A DNA stretch of 64,000 nt from Neomoorella carbonis (GCF_045278715.1 NZ_CP136420.1:2046001-2110000), one strand, 5' to 3'. Positions 27,396-36,013 are shown, counted from the first letter of the stretch. Numbers and translations: made by a program. Notes: generated by a model from the sequence alone, not told the origin.

Positions 27396-27443
27396 TTTGT
27401 CGTTTATACAACTATTCTCTATTTATTTGATAATTCCTGCTTA
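27396..27443 (-). promoter_or_regulatory. Shared regulatory element A, upstream of the GntR gene
   Basis: Counterpart of the element at 25793-25847. Identical blocks include TTTGTC, TATACA, TATTCT and GATAATTCCT. It lies 62-110 bases before the GntR start codon, in the same orientation and at a similar distance as element B from its gene. This is consistent with a common operator/promoter of the regulon. Confidence 0.6.
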
Positions 27444-27461
27444 ACCCAAAGTGGCTCCTAA

Positions 27462-27492
27462 ATTAAAAGGCCCCAGTCAAGTCCAGGGGCCG
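27462..27492 (-). terminator. Terminator of the CBM25 protein gene
   Basis: GGCCCC (27492-27487) pairs with GGGGCC across a 12-base loop, followed on the minus strand by TTTTAATTT, 17 bases past the stop codon at 27509. Confidence 0.7.
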
Positions 27493-27508
27493 CTACATTA
27501 TACTCTTT

Positions 27509-27898
27509 TTACCTGCGTCCCGGCAGGTTGCCGTTGTGGATTTCAAAGCTCCAGTTAAGGCCGTTATTGTTGTCCCAGTTGTTGGCGCTGTCCTTGAAGC
27601 AGATGTTCAGGCGGCTGCCGTCTTCCACCCGGATGTTTTTCACCCAGCCGTAGCCGGTACGCTCCATGCGGTAATCATAGATATTCTGCCAGTTATCGGC
27701 GTCGCCGTAACCGGTATGCAGCCATATCTGGTCGGCGCCGCAGGCATCCAGGAGGCCGTGGTAAAGGATGGTCACTTCATCGCCGGCGGTAATGGGTACC
27801 GGGTCCACCACCACCCCGCCGGGATATTCGGCCGCCCGCATCTGCTGCAGGCGCGTCCGCTCATCACTTACAAAGCGGCTGCGGTTTTTATCGCCCAA
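27509..27898 (-). CDS. Orphan starch-binding CBM25-type protein
   Basis: A 129-residue protein made almost wholly of one beta-sandwich carbohydrate-binding module of the CBM25 (CBM53-like) type. Key features are the ITAGDEVTILYHGLL strand, IWLHTGYGD and a C-terminal FKDSANNWDNNNGLNWSFEI segment with the conserved tryptophan. There is no signal peptide, catalytic domain or membrane anchor, so it probably binds intracellular glycogen. A TTG start at 27898 is supported by GAGGAGG. Genes on both sides are unrelated; glgA lies 18 kb away. Confidence 0.75.
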   Translation of the reverse strand: MGDKNRSRFVSDERTRLQQMRAAEYPGGVVVDPVPITAGDEVTILYHGLLDACGADQIWLHTGYGDADNWQNIYDYRMERTGYGWVKNIRVEDGSRLNICFKDSANNWDNNNGLNWSFEIHNGNLPGRR

Positions 27899-27965
27899 AT
27901 CTATAACCTCCTCAGGAAAAGTTGCTAAAATTAGTTTCCCTGGAGCGAGGCCGGGCTATGCAACT

Positions 27966-28787
27966 TTACCGCCTTTCCAACCAGTCTTTACTGGCATACT
28001 TCGCCCTTAACTCCTCCAGGCGACCTTTTTCACCGTCTGTCAGTTCTCCCGGGATAAACTCCAGGCCGTAAAGACTGGTAAAGGCCCGGACTATACTGGC
28101 CTTTATTTCCCCTCCTTCGACCCGGCGGCCTAAAATTTCCTCCAGGCCGCAGGCCTGGTGGTAAAATTTATCCTTGAGGCGCCGGCGTACGGCTTCCGAA
28201 GGCATCTTCAGGACGGCAAAAAGGTCGTCAACATTTAAAGCAATTACAATCGACCCATGCTGGAGGACCACGCCTCCCTTTCGGGTCTGGGCGCTGCCTA
28301 CAACTTTGCGCCCACCGCTGGTTATCTCATACCAGGAGGGGGCATCAAAGCAGGCGGCCGAAGTATGCTCATCCTGGCCTCCTTTGCGACCGGAGGCAAT
28401 CTCCACCGGCGCTCCCAGTTCCCTCAACCCCAGGGCCAGGGCCTCCGCCAGGCGTAAGTAAGAAGGGCGAATGCCGCCGGTCATGAGGGGATGGTCCTCC
28501 CGGGCCACCACGCTGTAGGTTACTTCGTTATCATGGAGGACGGCCCGGCCGCCGGTTAAGCGGCGCACCAGCCCCAGACGCCGTCTTTTTACGGCCTCCA
28601 GGTCAATTTCTTTCTCTAACTGCTGGAAATACCCCAGGGAAATGGTAGGCGGCGACCAGGCGTAAAAACGTAAGGTCGGCGGCGTTTTGCCTTCCCGGTG
28701 CTCCAGGAGAATGGCCTCGTCCACGGCCATGTTGGTGTAAGGGTCGGCCACGCCGGTATCTAATAGCCGCCAGGTTTCAACTGGCAT
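27966..28787 (-). CDS. lplA: Lipoate-protein ligase A family protein
   Basis: A 273-residue member of the biotin/lipoate ligase fold. Motifs: NMAVDEAILL near residue 20, the lipoate/ATP-site RRLTGGRAVLHDNEVTYSVV cut at RRLTGGRAV, GRKVVGSAQTRKGGVVLQHGSI (KVVGSAQ lysine), and C-terminal helices. It attaches lipoate (LplA) or octanoate (LipM) to acceptor proteins; the GcvH encoded 4 kb away is the only visible acceptor. The start at 28787 follows GGGGGGAT; the frame extends 6 codons further without a site. Confidence 0.88.
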   Translation of the reverse strand: MPVETWRLLDTGVADPYTNMAVDEAILLEHREGKTPPTLRFYAWSPPTISLGYFQQLEKEIDLEAVKRRRLGLVRRLTGGRAVLHDNEVTYSVVAREDHPLMTGGIRPSYLRLAEALALGLRELGAPVEIASGRKGGQDEHTSAACFDAPSWYEITSGGRKVVGSAQTRKGGVVLQHGSIVIALNVDDLFAVLKMPSEAVRRRLKDKFYHQACGLEEILGRRVEGGEIKASIVRAFTSLYGLEFIPGELTDGEKGRLEELRAKYASKDWLERR

Positions 28788-28891
28788 ATATATATCCCCC
28801 CGCAATTACCCCCTGATATTGACATACCTCTCGCATAATGCTATCCTGTAAATAGATGGGAAAATATGTAATAATATTGCAGGTGTTGAAA

Positions 28892-29281
28892 ATGCCTGAC
28901 AGAAGCAGCGACTGGCTGCGGCAAGCAGAAGCAGACTTAAGGCATGCCATTAACTCGTTTAACGCCGGGGATTTTGAATGGTCCTGTTTTGCCGCCCAGC
29001 AGGCTGCGGAAAAAGCAGTAAAGGCATTATTTCAAAAGTTGCATCTTGACGCCCGGGGTCATACCGTGTCCATTTTACTGGCAAATCTTCCCGCGGAAAT
29101 TGCCGTGCCCGAAAAATTGATTGAAAAAGCCAAAGTTATCGACAAGCATTATATCCCGGCCCGCTATCCGAACGGCTTCGAAATCGGAGCGCCAACCGAT
29201 TTTTACACTGCCGGGGAGGCCGACACCGCCATCAAGATTGCAGGTGAAATCATTGAATTCTGTAAGAGTCATTTCCGTTGA
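28892..29281 (+). CDS. HEPN domain protein (toxin of HEPN/MNT pair)
   Basis: A 129-residue helical protein with the HEPN signature: SSDWLRQAEADLRHA, then WSCFAAQQAAEKAVKAL, and DKHYIPARYPNGF near the end. HEPN partners of MNT nucleotidyltransferases act as RNases in toxin-antitoxin modules; the RxxxxH-type residues here are in the YIPARYPN region, and activity is not certain. ATG at 28892 follows AGGTG; an in-frame ATG at 28856 lacks a site. It overlaps the following MNT gene. Confidence 0.85.
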   Translation: MPDRSSDWLRQAEADLRHAINSFNAGDFEWSCFAAQQAAEKAVKALFQKLHLDARGHTVSILLANLPAEIAVPEKLIEKAKVIDKHYIPARYPNGFEIGAPTDFYTAGEADTAIKIAGEIIEFCKSHFR

Positions 29282-29573
29282 CGAAAATACTGTCAGAAAT
29301 GCCCTGGCAGACCTGGCGGCAAGATTGAAATCCAGGCCGGAAGTCCTGGCTGTTTACCTCTGCGGTTCCTGGGCCAGGGGGAACTACACCCCGTATAGCG
29401 ACATCGACCTTTTGATCCTCGTTACAAATGACGATAGAAAACCCTGGGATAGAGTACCGGATTATTTGCCCGGCAAATTTCCCGTGGGGCTGGACCTTTT
29501 TGTGTACACCCCCGACGAACTTAAAAAAAGCCGTTTCGCGGGGGAGCTTTTAAAAAACGCCAAACAACTCTAG
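29253..29573 (+). CDS. MNT-type nucleotidyltransferase (antitoxin of HEPN/MNT pair)
   Basis: A 106-residue minimal nucleotidyltransferase with GSWARGNYTPYSDIDLLIL, the GS-x10-DxD metal site. The start is taken as TTG 29253, because GCAGGTGAAATCA precedes it and the domain begins just after. This overlaps the HEPN gene by 29 bases, the usual layout of HEPN/MNT pairs, where MNT AMPylates and silences HEPN. A longer in-frame start exists inside HEPN but would add out-of-family residues. Confidence 0.85.
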   Translation: MNSVRVISVDENTVRNALADLAARLKSRPEVLAVYLCGSWARGNYTPYSDIDLLILVTNDDRKPWDRVPDYLPGKFPVGLDLFVYTPDELKKSRFAGELLKNAKQL

Positions 29574-29620
29574 CCATGGACCTGCTTGTTCAGGTGCTTG
29601 ATAACGTTTTGGTAAGGAGC

Positions 29621-29649
29621 AAAGCCGGCACCCCCCACCTGCCGGCTTT
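29621..29649. terminator. Hairpin between convergent MNT and gcvPB genes
   Basis: AAAGCCGGCA pairs with TGCCGGCTTT around a 9-base loop. It is symmetric, with CTTTG tails on both strands, and placed between converging genes, so it likely terminates both. Confidence 0.55.
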
Positions 29650-29672
29650 GTTCATCTATTCGCCAGGGACAA

Positions 29673-31130
29673 CTATTTTCCCTGCCAGCGTAAAACCGGG
29701 TTCCTGGCCGCACCCACCTCGTCCAGGCGCCGCACCGGGGTGTTATGGGGAGCCTGATGCAGAACCTCCGGGTCCTCGACTGCCTCTTTAGCAATAGCTA
29801 TCAAAGCATCGCAGAAGGCATCCAGGGTTTCCTTGGGCTCGGTTTCCGTGGGCTCGATCATCATGGCCTCATGGACAATCAGGGGGAAGTAGATGGTCGG
29901 CGCGTGGAAGCCGTAGTCGAGGAGGCGCTTGGCGATATCCAGGGTATGAACGCCGGCCTCATTTACCTCCTTGGGCGGCGCAATAACAAACTCATGCTTG
30001 CACACCCGGTCGAAGGGCACCTTGAAGTAGGGCCTGAGCCGCGCCAGCATATAGTTGGCGTTTAAAACGGCCTGCTCGCTGGCTTCCTTCAGGCCGGAAG
30101 CTCCCAGGGTACGGATATAGGCATAGGCCCTGACCATCACGCCGAAATTACCATAGAAGGAACGTATCCGGCCGATGGTCTGCGGCCGGTCGTAATCCAG
30201 GTAATACCGGCCGGCATCATCCCGGGCCACCACCGGTACCGGCAGGAAGGCCGCCAGGTGCTTTTTAACCCCCACCGGGCCGCTACCAGGCCCGCCGCCG
30301 CCGTGGGGGGTGGAAAAGGTCTTGTGGAGGTTCAAGTGCACCACATCGAACCCCATATCCCCCGGTCGGGTAATACCCATAATGGCGTTCAGGTTGGCGC
30401 CGTCGTAATAGAGGAGCCCGCCGGCCCCATGGACCAGGTCGGCCATGGCTTCAATATCGCTTTCAAAAATCCCTAGCGTGTTGGGATTGGTCAGCATGAG
30501 GGCCGCCGTCCGGGGGCCGACGGCTGCTTTCAAAGCTTTAAGATCTACCAGACCTCGCTCGTCGGAAGGTATCTGGATTACTTCCAGGCCGGCCATGGCG
30601 GCGCTGGCCGGATTGGTCCCGTGGGCGGAATCCGGCACCAGCACCTGGCGGCGTTCCATCTCGCCGCGGCTCTGATGATAGGTGGCAATTATGGCCAGGC
30701 CGGTAAACTCGCCGTGGGCGCCGGCGGCCGGCTGCAGGGTAACGGCATCCATACCGGTGATTTCCGCCAGGTACTCCTGCAGGTTGTACATGAGTTCCAG
30801 GGCGCCCTGGGCCGCCTCAATCGGTACCAGGGGGTGCAGGTTGGTAAAGCCGGGCAAAGCGGCGACCGCTTCATTGACCTTGGGGTTGTACTTCATAGTG
30901 CAGGAGCCCAGGGGGTAAAAACCCGTATCCACCCCATAGTTCATGCTCGCCAGGTGGGTAAAGTGGCGGACGACTTCCACTTCGCTCAGCTCCGGCAGGG
31001 CGGCATCAGCCCGGCGGCAGGCGGCTGCCGGGAGGTAATCTTCTACCTTCCCCGGCACGTCGCACTCCGGCAGGGTATAACCCCGCCGGCCGGGAGCCCC
31101 CAGTTCAAAAAGCAGCGGTTCCGTCCTCAT
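29673..31130 (-). CDS. gcvPB: Glycine dehydrogenase (decarboxylating) subunit 2
   Basis: A 485-residue PLP enzyme, the C-terminal half of a split glycine decarboxylase P-protein. The PLP lysine is in HLNLHKTFSTPHGGGGPG, and YGVDTGFYPLGSCTMKYNP lies near the start. With GcvPA it decarboxylates glycine and passes aminomethyl to the lipoyl arm of GcvH. It overlaps gcvPA by four bases (ATGA). In an acetogen the operon can run either way, yielding or consuming methylene-tetrahydrofolate. Confidence 0.96.
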   Translation of the reverse strand: MRTEPLLFELGAPGRRGYTLPECDVPGKVEDYLPAAACRRADAALPELSEVEVVRHFTHLASMNYGVDTGFYPLGSCTMKYNPKVNEAVAALPGFTNLHPLVPIEAAQGALELMYNLQEYLAEITGMDAVTLQPAAGAHGEFTGLAIIATYHQSRGEMERRQVLVPDSAHGTNPASAAMAGLEVIQIPSDERGLVDLKALKAAVGPRTAALMLTNPNTLGIFESDIEAMADLVHGAGGLLYYDGANLNAIMGITRPGDMGFDVVHLNLHKTFSTPHGGGGPGSGPVGVKKHLAAFLPVPVVARDDAGRYYLDYDRPQTIGRIRSFYGNFGVMVRAYAYIRTLGASGLKEASEQAVLNANYMLARLRPYFKVPFDRVCKHEFVIAPPKEVNEAGVHTLDIAKRLLDYGFHAPTIYFPLIVHEAMMIEPTETEPKETLDAFCDALIAIAKEAVEDPEVLHQAPHNTPVRRLDEVGAARNPVLRWQGK

Positions 31131-32461
31131 GCCAGGATCCCTCCCATGGCCGCTACCAATGCGTCAATTTCGGTCCTGGTCCGCACTTCCGTGACGGCAA
31201 ATAGTATGGCGCCGGCGATTTCCGGGTAATAAGGGCTCAAATCAAAACCGGCGGCAAAACCCTGAGCTGCCAGGCCCCGGGCCACTTCATCAGGCGTGAG
31301 TTTCGTCCTCAGGACAAACTCGCAAAAGAAGGGTCCATGAAAGACCGGCGTCACCCCCGGCAGGGCGGCCAGCCTGGCGTAGGCGTAGTGGGCCTTCAGC
31401 AGGCACTGGCGGGCCACTTCCTTCAGACCCTCCTTCCCCAGGGCCGCGAGATATATGGTAGCCGCCAGGGCGCAGAGGGCTTCATTGGAGCAGATATTGG
31501 AAGTAGCTTTTTCGCGGCGGATATGCTGCTCCCGCGCCTGGAGGGTCAGGACAAAGGCCCGTTTGCCTTCGACATCCGTGGTCTGGCCGACGATACGGCC
31601 CGGCAACCGCCGTACCAGTTTCTCCCGGGCGACGATGAAGCCCAGGTAGGGACCGCCGAAGTTCAGAGGATTGCCCAGGCCCTGGCCCTCGCCCACGGCC
31701 AGGTCGGCCCCGTATTCCCCCGGTGCCGCCAGCAGCCCCAGGGAAATGGGGTCCACGACGGCAATGCTTAAAGCCCCGGCCTTATGGGCCAGTTCCGTTG
31801 CCGCGTCCATGGGCTCAATTTGACCAAAGAAATTGGGATTCTGCAGGACAACCCCGGCCACTTCCTTTCCGGCCATCTTTTCCAGGGCGACCAGGTCCGT
31901 CCGGCCGTCGGCCAGGGGTATCTCTTTAAGCTCAACTCCCTGGCCTTTGGTATAGGTGGCCAGGACGGCCCGATACTGGGGATTGACAGCCCGGGAAACT
32001 AAAATCTTCCGGCGCCTGGTGGCGTTGCAGGCCACCAGGGCCGCTTCGGCCGTGGCCGTAGCCCCGTCGTAATGGGACGCCGTGGCTACATCCAAGCCCG
32101 TAAGTATACACATTAATGATTGAAATTCAAAAATGGCCTGTAAAGTCCCCTGGCTGATCTCGGCCTGGTAGGGCGTGTAGGCCGTATAAAACTCCGACCT
32201 GGCCAGGAGGTTGCCAACAACGCTGGGAATGTAGTGCTCATAGGCACCGGCGCCCAGGAAGGAGACCAGTCTTTTATTCTTTCCCGCCAGTTCCTCCAGG
32301 TGGCGCCGGACCTCGGCCTCCGCCATGGGCCGGGGAAGATCGAGTTCCCGGCCCAGGCGAACGGCCGCCGGTATGTCGTTAAAAAGCTCTTCCATCCGGT
32401 TGGCACCGCAGGCCGCCAGCATCTGCTGCCGTTCCGCCGCCGTGGTGGGAATGTACGTCAT
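31127..32461 (-). CDS. gcvPA: Glycine dehydrogenase (decarboxylating) subunit 1
   Basis: A 444-residue N-terminal half of the split P-protein. Motifs: FLGAGAYEHYIPSVV and YTAYTPYQAEISQGTLQ near residue 95, and GGPYLGFIVAREKLVRRLPGR (cut at GGPYLGFIVA). It lacks the PLP lysine, as expected for this subunit. It lies 4 bases after gcvH. Confidence 0.96.
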   Translation of the reverse strand: MTYIPTTAAERQQMLAACGANRMEELFNDIPAAVRLGRELDLPRPMAEAEVRRHLEELAGKNKRLVSFLGAGAYEHYIPSVVGNLLARSEFYTAYTPYQAEISQGTLQAIFEFQSLMCILTGLDVATASHYDGATATAEAALVACNATRRRKILVSRAVNPQYRAVLATYTKGQGVELKEIPLADGRTDLVALEKMAGKEVAGVVLQNPNFFGQIEPMDAATELAHKAGALSIAVVDPISLGLLAAPGEYGADLAVGEGQGLGNPLNFGGPYLGFIVAREKLVRRLPGRIVGQTTDVEGKRAFVLTLQAREQHIRREKATSNICSNEALCALAATIYLAALGKEGLKEVARQCLLKAHYAYARLAALPGVTPVFHGPFFCEFVLRTKLTPDEVARGLAAQGFAAGFDLSPYYPEIAGAILFAVTEVRTRTEIDALVAAMGGILA

Positions 32462-32465
32462 CCCC

Positions 32466-32858
32466 CTACTCCCCCTTCTCCTCCTTCACCATTTGCCGGT
32501 AAGCGCCGGCATCCATCAGGTCTTCCACTTCAGCCGGGTCACTCATTTCCAGCTCAATCATCCAGCCCTTGCCGTATGGGTCGGCGTTGATGTCCTGGGG
32601 TGAATCCAGGAGGGCTTCATTGACGGCGACGACCTTGCCGCCTACCGGTGCGTAGACATCGGATGCCGACTTGACGGACTCGACGACGCCAAAGCTGTCG
32701 CCGGCAGCCAGTTCGTCGCCCACCTGGGGTAACTCGACAAAAACGATATCCCCCAGAGATTCCTGGGCGTAGTCGGTAATGCCGATGCGGGCACGGTTGC
32801 CCTCAACTTCCACCCACTCATGATCCTTGCTGTAATACAGGTTGGCAGGGAATTCCAT
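32466..32858 (-). CDS. gcvH: Glycine cleavage system H protein
   Basis: A 130-residue lipoyl carrier. The lipoylated lysine lies in FGVVESVKSASDVYAP (about residue 65), and HEWVEVEGNRARIGITDYAQ near the start is family-typical. It carries the aminomethyl group between P- and T-proteins. Third position in the gcvT-H-PA-PB order is counted from the riboswitch as second gene; spacing to gcvT is 17 bases. Confidence 0.97.
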   Translation of the reverse strand: MEFPANLYYSKDHEWVEVEGNRARIGITDYAQESLGDIVFVELPQVGDELAAGDSFGVVESVKSASDVYAPVGGKVVAVNEALLDSPQDINADPYGKGWMIELEMSDPAEVEDLMDAGAYRQMVKEEKGE

Positions 32859-32875
32859 GTTCCCATTCCTCCTTC

Positions 32876-33976
32876 CTAGTTTCTAGGCCGGCGGTAGAAG
32901 GGGAGATCCACCACCACGGCGCGCTGCAAGCGGCTGCGGATGCTCACCTCTACTTCGGCACCGGCACTAACAGTTCCTGCTGCCACCAGGGCCAGGGCGA
33001 TATTTTTCCCTAAAGTGGGGGCATAGGAACCGGAAGTAATATAGCCGATTTCCCGGCCACCCGCCAGGACGGGGTACCCCGGCCGGGGGATGCCCCGGTC
33101 AGCCATGGCCAGACCCACCAGCCGGCGTTTGGGGCCGGCTTCTCTTTGCGCCGCCAGGGCCGCCCGACCGATAAAATCACCCTTCGTCAGGGAGACAAAG
33201 CGGCTCAGGCCCGCCTCCAGGGGGTTGATGGCCGGGCCCAGCTCGTGGCCGTAAAGAGGCAGGGCTGCTTCGAGGCGCAGGGTATCCCGGGCCCCCAGCC
33301 CGGCGGGCACCAGGCCCGCCTCTTGACCTGCGGCCAGGAGCCGGCGCCACATGGCGGGGGCGTCAGCCGCCGCAAAATAGATCTCAAAACCGTCTTCCCC
33401 CGTATAACCGGTGCGCGAAATCAGGCAATCCACCCCCATGACCCGGCCCCTGGTCCAGCGGTAGTAGCCCAGGGGAGCAAGCTCCACGTCTGTGAGGGGC
33501 TGGAGGATCCCTAAGGCCCGGGGGCCCTGCAGGGCCAGCTGGGCCGTGGTCGCTGAGATATCGCTTACCTCCACTGCCAGGCCGGCGGCGTTCTCCCGGA
33601 TCCAGGCAAAGTCCTTGTCGATATTGCCGGCGTTGACTACCAGCAGGTATTCGCTTTCCCCGCGGGGATAGACCAGGAGGTCGTCGACAACACCGCCGTC
33701 CGGGTAACACATGGGGCTGTAAATCACCCGGTCGCCGGCAGCCCGGGCGGCATCGTTGGTGATTAATTTTTGCACCAGGTTAAAGGCATCCGGTCCTTTA
33801 ATGACAATCTCGCCCATGTGGGAAACATCGAAGAGCCCGGCACAGTTACGCACCTGCCGGTGTTCTTCGATGATGCCGGTGTACTGGACGGGCATCACCC
33901 AGCCGCCGAATTCCACCATCCTGGCGCCGGCAGCTATATGTTCTGCATACAAAGGTGTCTTTTTTAAGTCCGCCAC
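32876..33976 (-). CDS. gcvT: Aminomethyltransferase (glycine cleavage T protein)
   Basis: A 366-residue folate-dependent enzyme starting LKKTPLYAEH. FDVSHMGEIVIKGPDA and SRTGYTGEDGFEIYF are diagnostic. It moves the methylene group to tetrahydrofolate and releases ammonia. GTG at 33976 is chosen because GAGGTG lies 6 bases upstream; an earlier in-frame GTG at 33985 overlaps that site. It is the first gene after the glycine riboswitch. Confidence 0.95.
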   Translation of the reverse strand: MADLKKTPLYAEHIAAGARMVEFGGWVMPVQYTGIIEEHRQVRNCAGLFDVSHMGEIVIKGPDAFNLVQKLITNDAARAAGDRVIYSPMCYPDGGVVDDLLVYPRGESEYLLVVNAGNIDKDFAWIRENAAGLAVEVSDISATTAQLALQGPRALGILQPLTDVELAPLGYYRWTRGRVMGVDCLISRTGYTGEDGFEIYFAAADAPAMWRRLLAAGQEAGLVPAGLGARDTLRLEAALPLYGHELGPAINPLEAGLSRFVSLTKGDFIGRAALAAQREAGPKRRLVGLAMADRGIPRPGYPVLAGGREIGYITSGSYAPTLGKNIALALVAAGTVSAGAEVEVSIRSRLQRAVVVDLPFYRRPRN

Positions 33977-34007
33977 CTGATCCACCTCGCTCTGTTAGTA
34001 TGTCCAT

Positions 34008-34041
34008 AAAAAAAGCCATCGCCGCATTATGCGGTGATGGC
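34008..34041 (-). terminator. Riboswitch-controlled terminator before gcvT
   Basis: GCCATC(A)CCGC pairs with GCGGCGATGGC (34041-34015), followed on the minus strand by TTTTTTT (34014-34008). It lies directly after the second glycine aptamer, so it is the expression platform; glycine binding is expected to prevent termination. Confidence 0.85.
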
Positions 34042-34231
34042 CTCTGTCCTGGTACCTGAGAGATTAGGCAGCTGCCTGCCTTCCCCTTTGGTGTTCCTTA
34101 AAGCCGGGCTTTAAGGAAGCTCTCCAGAGTTGGGTCCGGGAGCGGTACTTTTGCCTGAGAGGTTCCTTCCCCCGTCACCCGCCGGGGGAAATTGCTCCTT
34201 CGGCGCCCTGGAAAAGGGTCTCTTCCACTCC
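34042..34231 (-). promoter_or_regulatory. Tandem glycine riboswitch
   Basis: Two glycine aptamers in series on the minus strand. Aptamer 1 (about 34231-34138) contains GGAAGAGACCC, the GCGCCGAAGGAGCAA block and CTCTCAGGCAAAAG. Aptamer 2 (about 34131-34042) contains CTGGAGAGC, ACACCAAAGGGGAAGG and CTCTCAGGTACCAGGACAGAG. These are the conserved blocks of the cooperative gcvT-type glycine riboswitch. It is followed by a terminator and gcvT. Confidence 0.95.
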
Positions 34232-34262
34232 CTTCATCCGCCCGTTATGCAGTTTTCATATT

Positions 34263-34292
34263 ATTATAATCTATTCGTCCTGCAAGTGTAAA
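34263..34292 (-). promoter_or_regulatory. Promoter of the gcv operon
   Basis: Minus strand -35 TTTACA (34292-34287), 18-bp spacer and perfect -10 TATAAT (34268-34263), about 30 bases before the first glycine aptamer. Confidence 0.75.
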
Positions 34293-34362
34293 TTCCTGCC
34301 GCCCGAAAAAATTTTTCAGGTAATTTTTCCTTGACACTGGTGATGTAAAGTATAAGCGCGCA

Positions 34363-35265
34363 TTAACAATCGCCAAGCTCTCCCTGGCGGAAGCTTTGCT
34401 CCACCAGCCTCCGAGCTGTTGGGCAGGCAGCTACCCCGCCGGTGCCGGTTTCCCGTAATGATGCTGGCAGGGCGCGGCCCACCTGGACCATGGCGGCTAT
34501 TATCTCGTCAAAGGGTATATAGCACTGGACGCCGGCCAGGGCAATGTCGGCTGCCGCCAGGGCATGGGCCGCTCCGGTGGCGTTACGCATGACACAGGGG
34601 ATCTCCACCAGGCCACCCACCGGGTCACAGACCAGGCCCATCAGGCCCTGCAGGGCCACCCCGGCGGCGGCGGCAGCCTGTTCCGGTTCCCCACCGGCCA
34701 TTTCTACGGCTGCAGCCGCCGCCATGGCCGCAGCCACCCCGCATTCCGCCTGGCAGCCCAGGGCCGCACCGGAAAGGGAGGCCTGCCGGGCCGCTACCAT
34801 GCCGATGCCGGCGGCTGTAAATAAACCGTCCACCAGTTGGTCTTCTATCAGGCCCTTTTCGGCTTCCAGGGCCAGCAGCACCCCCGGTAGTATCCCGCAG
34901 GAGCCGGCCGTAGGTGCCGCCACCACCCGGCCCATGGCGGCATTGACTTCGGCTATGGCCATAGCTATAGCAATTGCCCGGGCGGTGGTGGTACCGGAAA
35001 GGCTCTTACCGGTATGGCGCCACTCCTCCAGGAGCTTTCCGCCCCCGCCTACCAGGCCGCTGGGGGAACGGATATCCTCCGCCAATCCCTTCCGGGCTGC
35101 AGCCCGCATGACCTGGAGCCGACCGGCCATCATTCTGCGGACCTCTTCCCGGGGTTTGCCTTCCAGCTCCTCCTGGTAACGGATCACAACACCGGCCAGG
35201 GTTAATTTTTCTGTCCTCGCCAGTTCCAGGAGTTCGGCCATGTTGCGAAAGCTATACTGGGTCAA
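34363..35265 (-). CDS. sdaAA: L-serine dehydratase, iron-sulfur-dependent, alpha subunit
   Basis: A 300-residue subunit with cysteines of the 4Fe-4S site (GSCGILPG, QAECGVAAAMA, LVCDPVGGLVEIPC). It deaminates serine to pyruvate with the beta subunit. A TTG start at 35265 follows GGGTGAT and overlaps sdaAB by 14 bases. Together with the glycine cleavage genes it links glycine, serine and pyruvate. Confidence 0.95.
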   Translation of the reverse strand: MTQYSFRNMAELLELARTEKLTLAGVVIRYQEELEGKPREEVRRMMAGRLQVMRAAARKGLAEDIRSPSGLVGGGGKLLEEWRHTGKSLSGTTTARAIAIAMAIAEVNAAMGRVVAAPTAGSCGILPGVLLALEAEKGLIEDQLVDGLFTAAGIGMVAARQASLSGAALGCQAECGVAAAMAAAAAVEMAGGEPEQAAAAAGVALQGLMGLVCDPVGGLVEIPCVMRNATGAAHALAAADIALAGVQCYIPFDEIIAAMVQVGRALPASLRETGTGGVAACPTARRLVEQSFRQGELGDC

Positions 35266-35908
35266 TGCATATCACCCGTTCAATAATTGGTAAAGACCGC
35301 ATGGCCGCTACCAGTCCCGGCGGGACCGGCTGGTCCGTTTCCACGACCATGAGAGCGTCTTCGCCGGCCCCCCGGCGGGAAACCCGCATGCCGGCGATAT
35401 TCACCCCGGCCCCGGCCAGCAGGGCCGTAACCGAGGCTATCACCCCCGGCCGGTCCGGGTACACCGCCACCAGGGTCGGCAATTCGCAGCTCATCTCTAC
35501 GGTAAAGGCATCGATTTTTTTTATTACCACCTGGCCGCCGCCCGGGGAAGAGGCTAACACCTGGACGGCCCGTTCTCTGCCTTTTAAGTTTAGCTGCACG
35601 GAATTGGGGTGGACGTCCCCCAGGTCTTTCTCGCCGAAGGTTACTTCCAGCCCTTGCCGGGATGCCAGTTCCAGGGCCTCCCGCACCCGTTCATCATCGA
35701 CATTAAAGCCAAGGAGGCCGGCCACCAGGGCGCGGTCGGTGCCATGGCCGCGATAAGTACGGGCAAAGGAGCCGTGGAGCAAAATTTCCGCCCGGCAGGG
35801 CGGCTCACCCAGGATGGTCCGGGCCAGGCGGCCGATGCGTACAGCCCCGGCCGTATGGGAACTGGATGGCCCGATCATTACCGGGCCGATAATTTGAAAG
35901 GCATCCAT
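35252..35908 (-). CDS. sdaAB: L-serine dehydratase, iron-sulfur-dependent, beta subunit
   Basis: A 218-residue subunit with the MIGPSSSHTAGAVRIG motif that contacts serine in this enzyme class and a C-terminal ACT domain (VAVYPDRPGVIASVTALLA). ATG 35908 lies 6 bases after GGGTGG. It is the first gene of the sdaAB-sdaAA pair. The ACT domain may bind serine as activator. Confidence 0.93.
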   Translation of the reverse strand: MDAFQIIGPVMIGPSSSHTAGAVRIGRLARTILGEPPCRAEILLHGSFARTYRGHGTDRALVAGLLGFNVDDERVREALELASRQGLEVTFGEKDLGDVHPNSVQLNLKGRERAVQVLASSPGGGQVVIKKIDAFTVEMSCELPTLVAVYPDRPGVIASVTALLAGAGVNIAGMRVSRRGAGEDALMVVETDQPVPPGLVAAMRSLPIIERVICIDPV

Positions 35909-36013
35909 GGACGCCACCCTTTAGTTTATTATAACCCGCTAGTGAAGCTGATGCGCCCTGGGCCGGGCACATGGCCCGGCACGTTGCTCCGTCTTACCAG
36001 GAGCAGTCTTTCC

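Noticed and set aside
34330..34356. Plus-strand TTGACA...TATAAG promoter
   Set aside because: The spacer is only 14 bp and no plus-strand gene follows.
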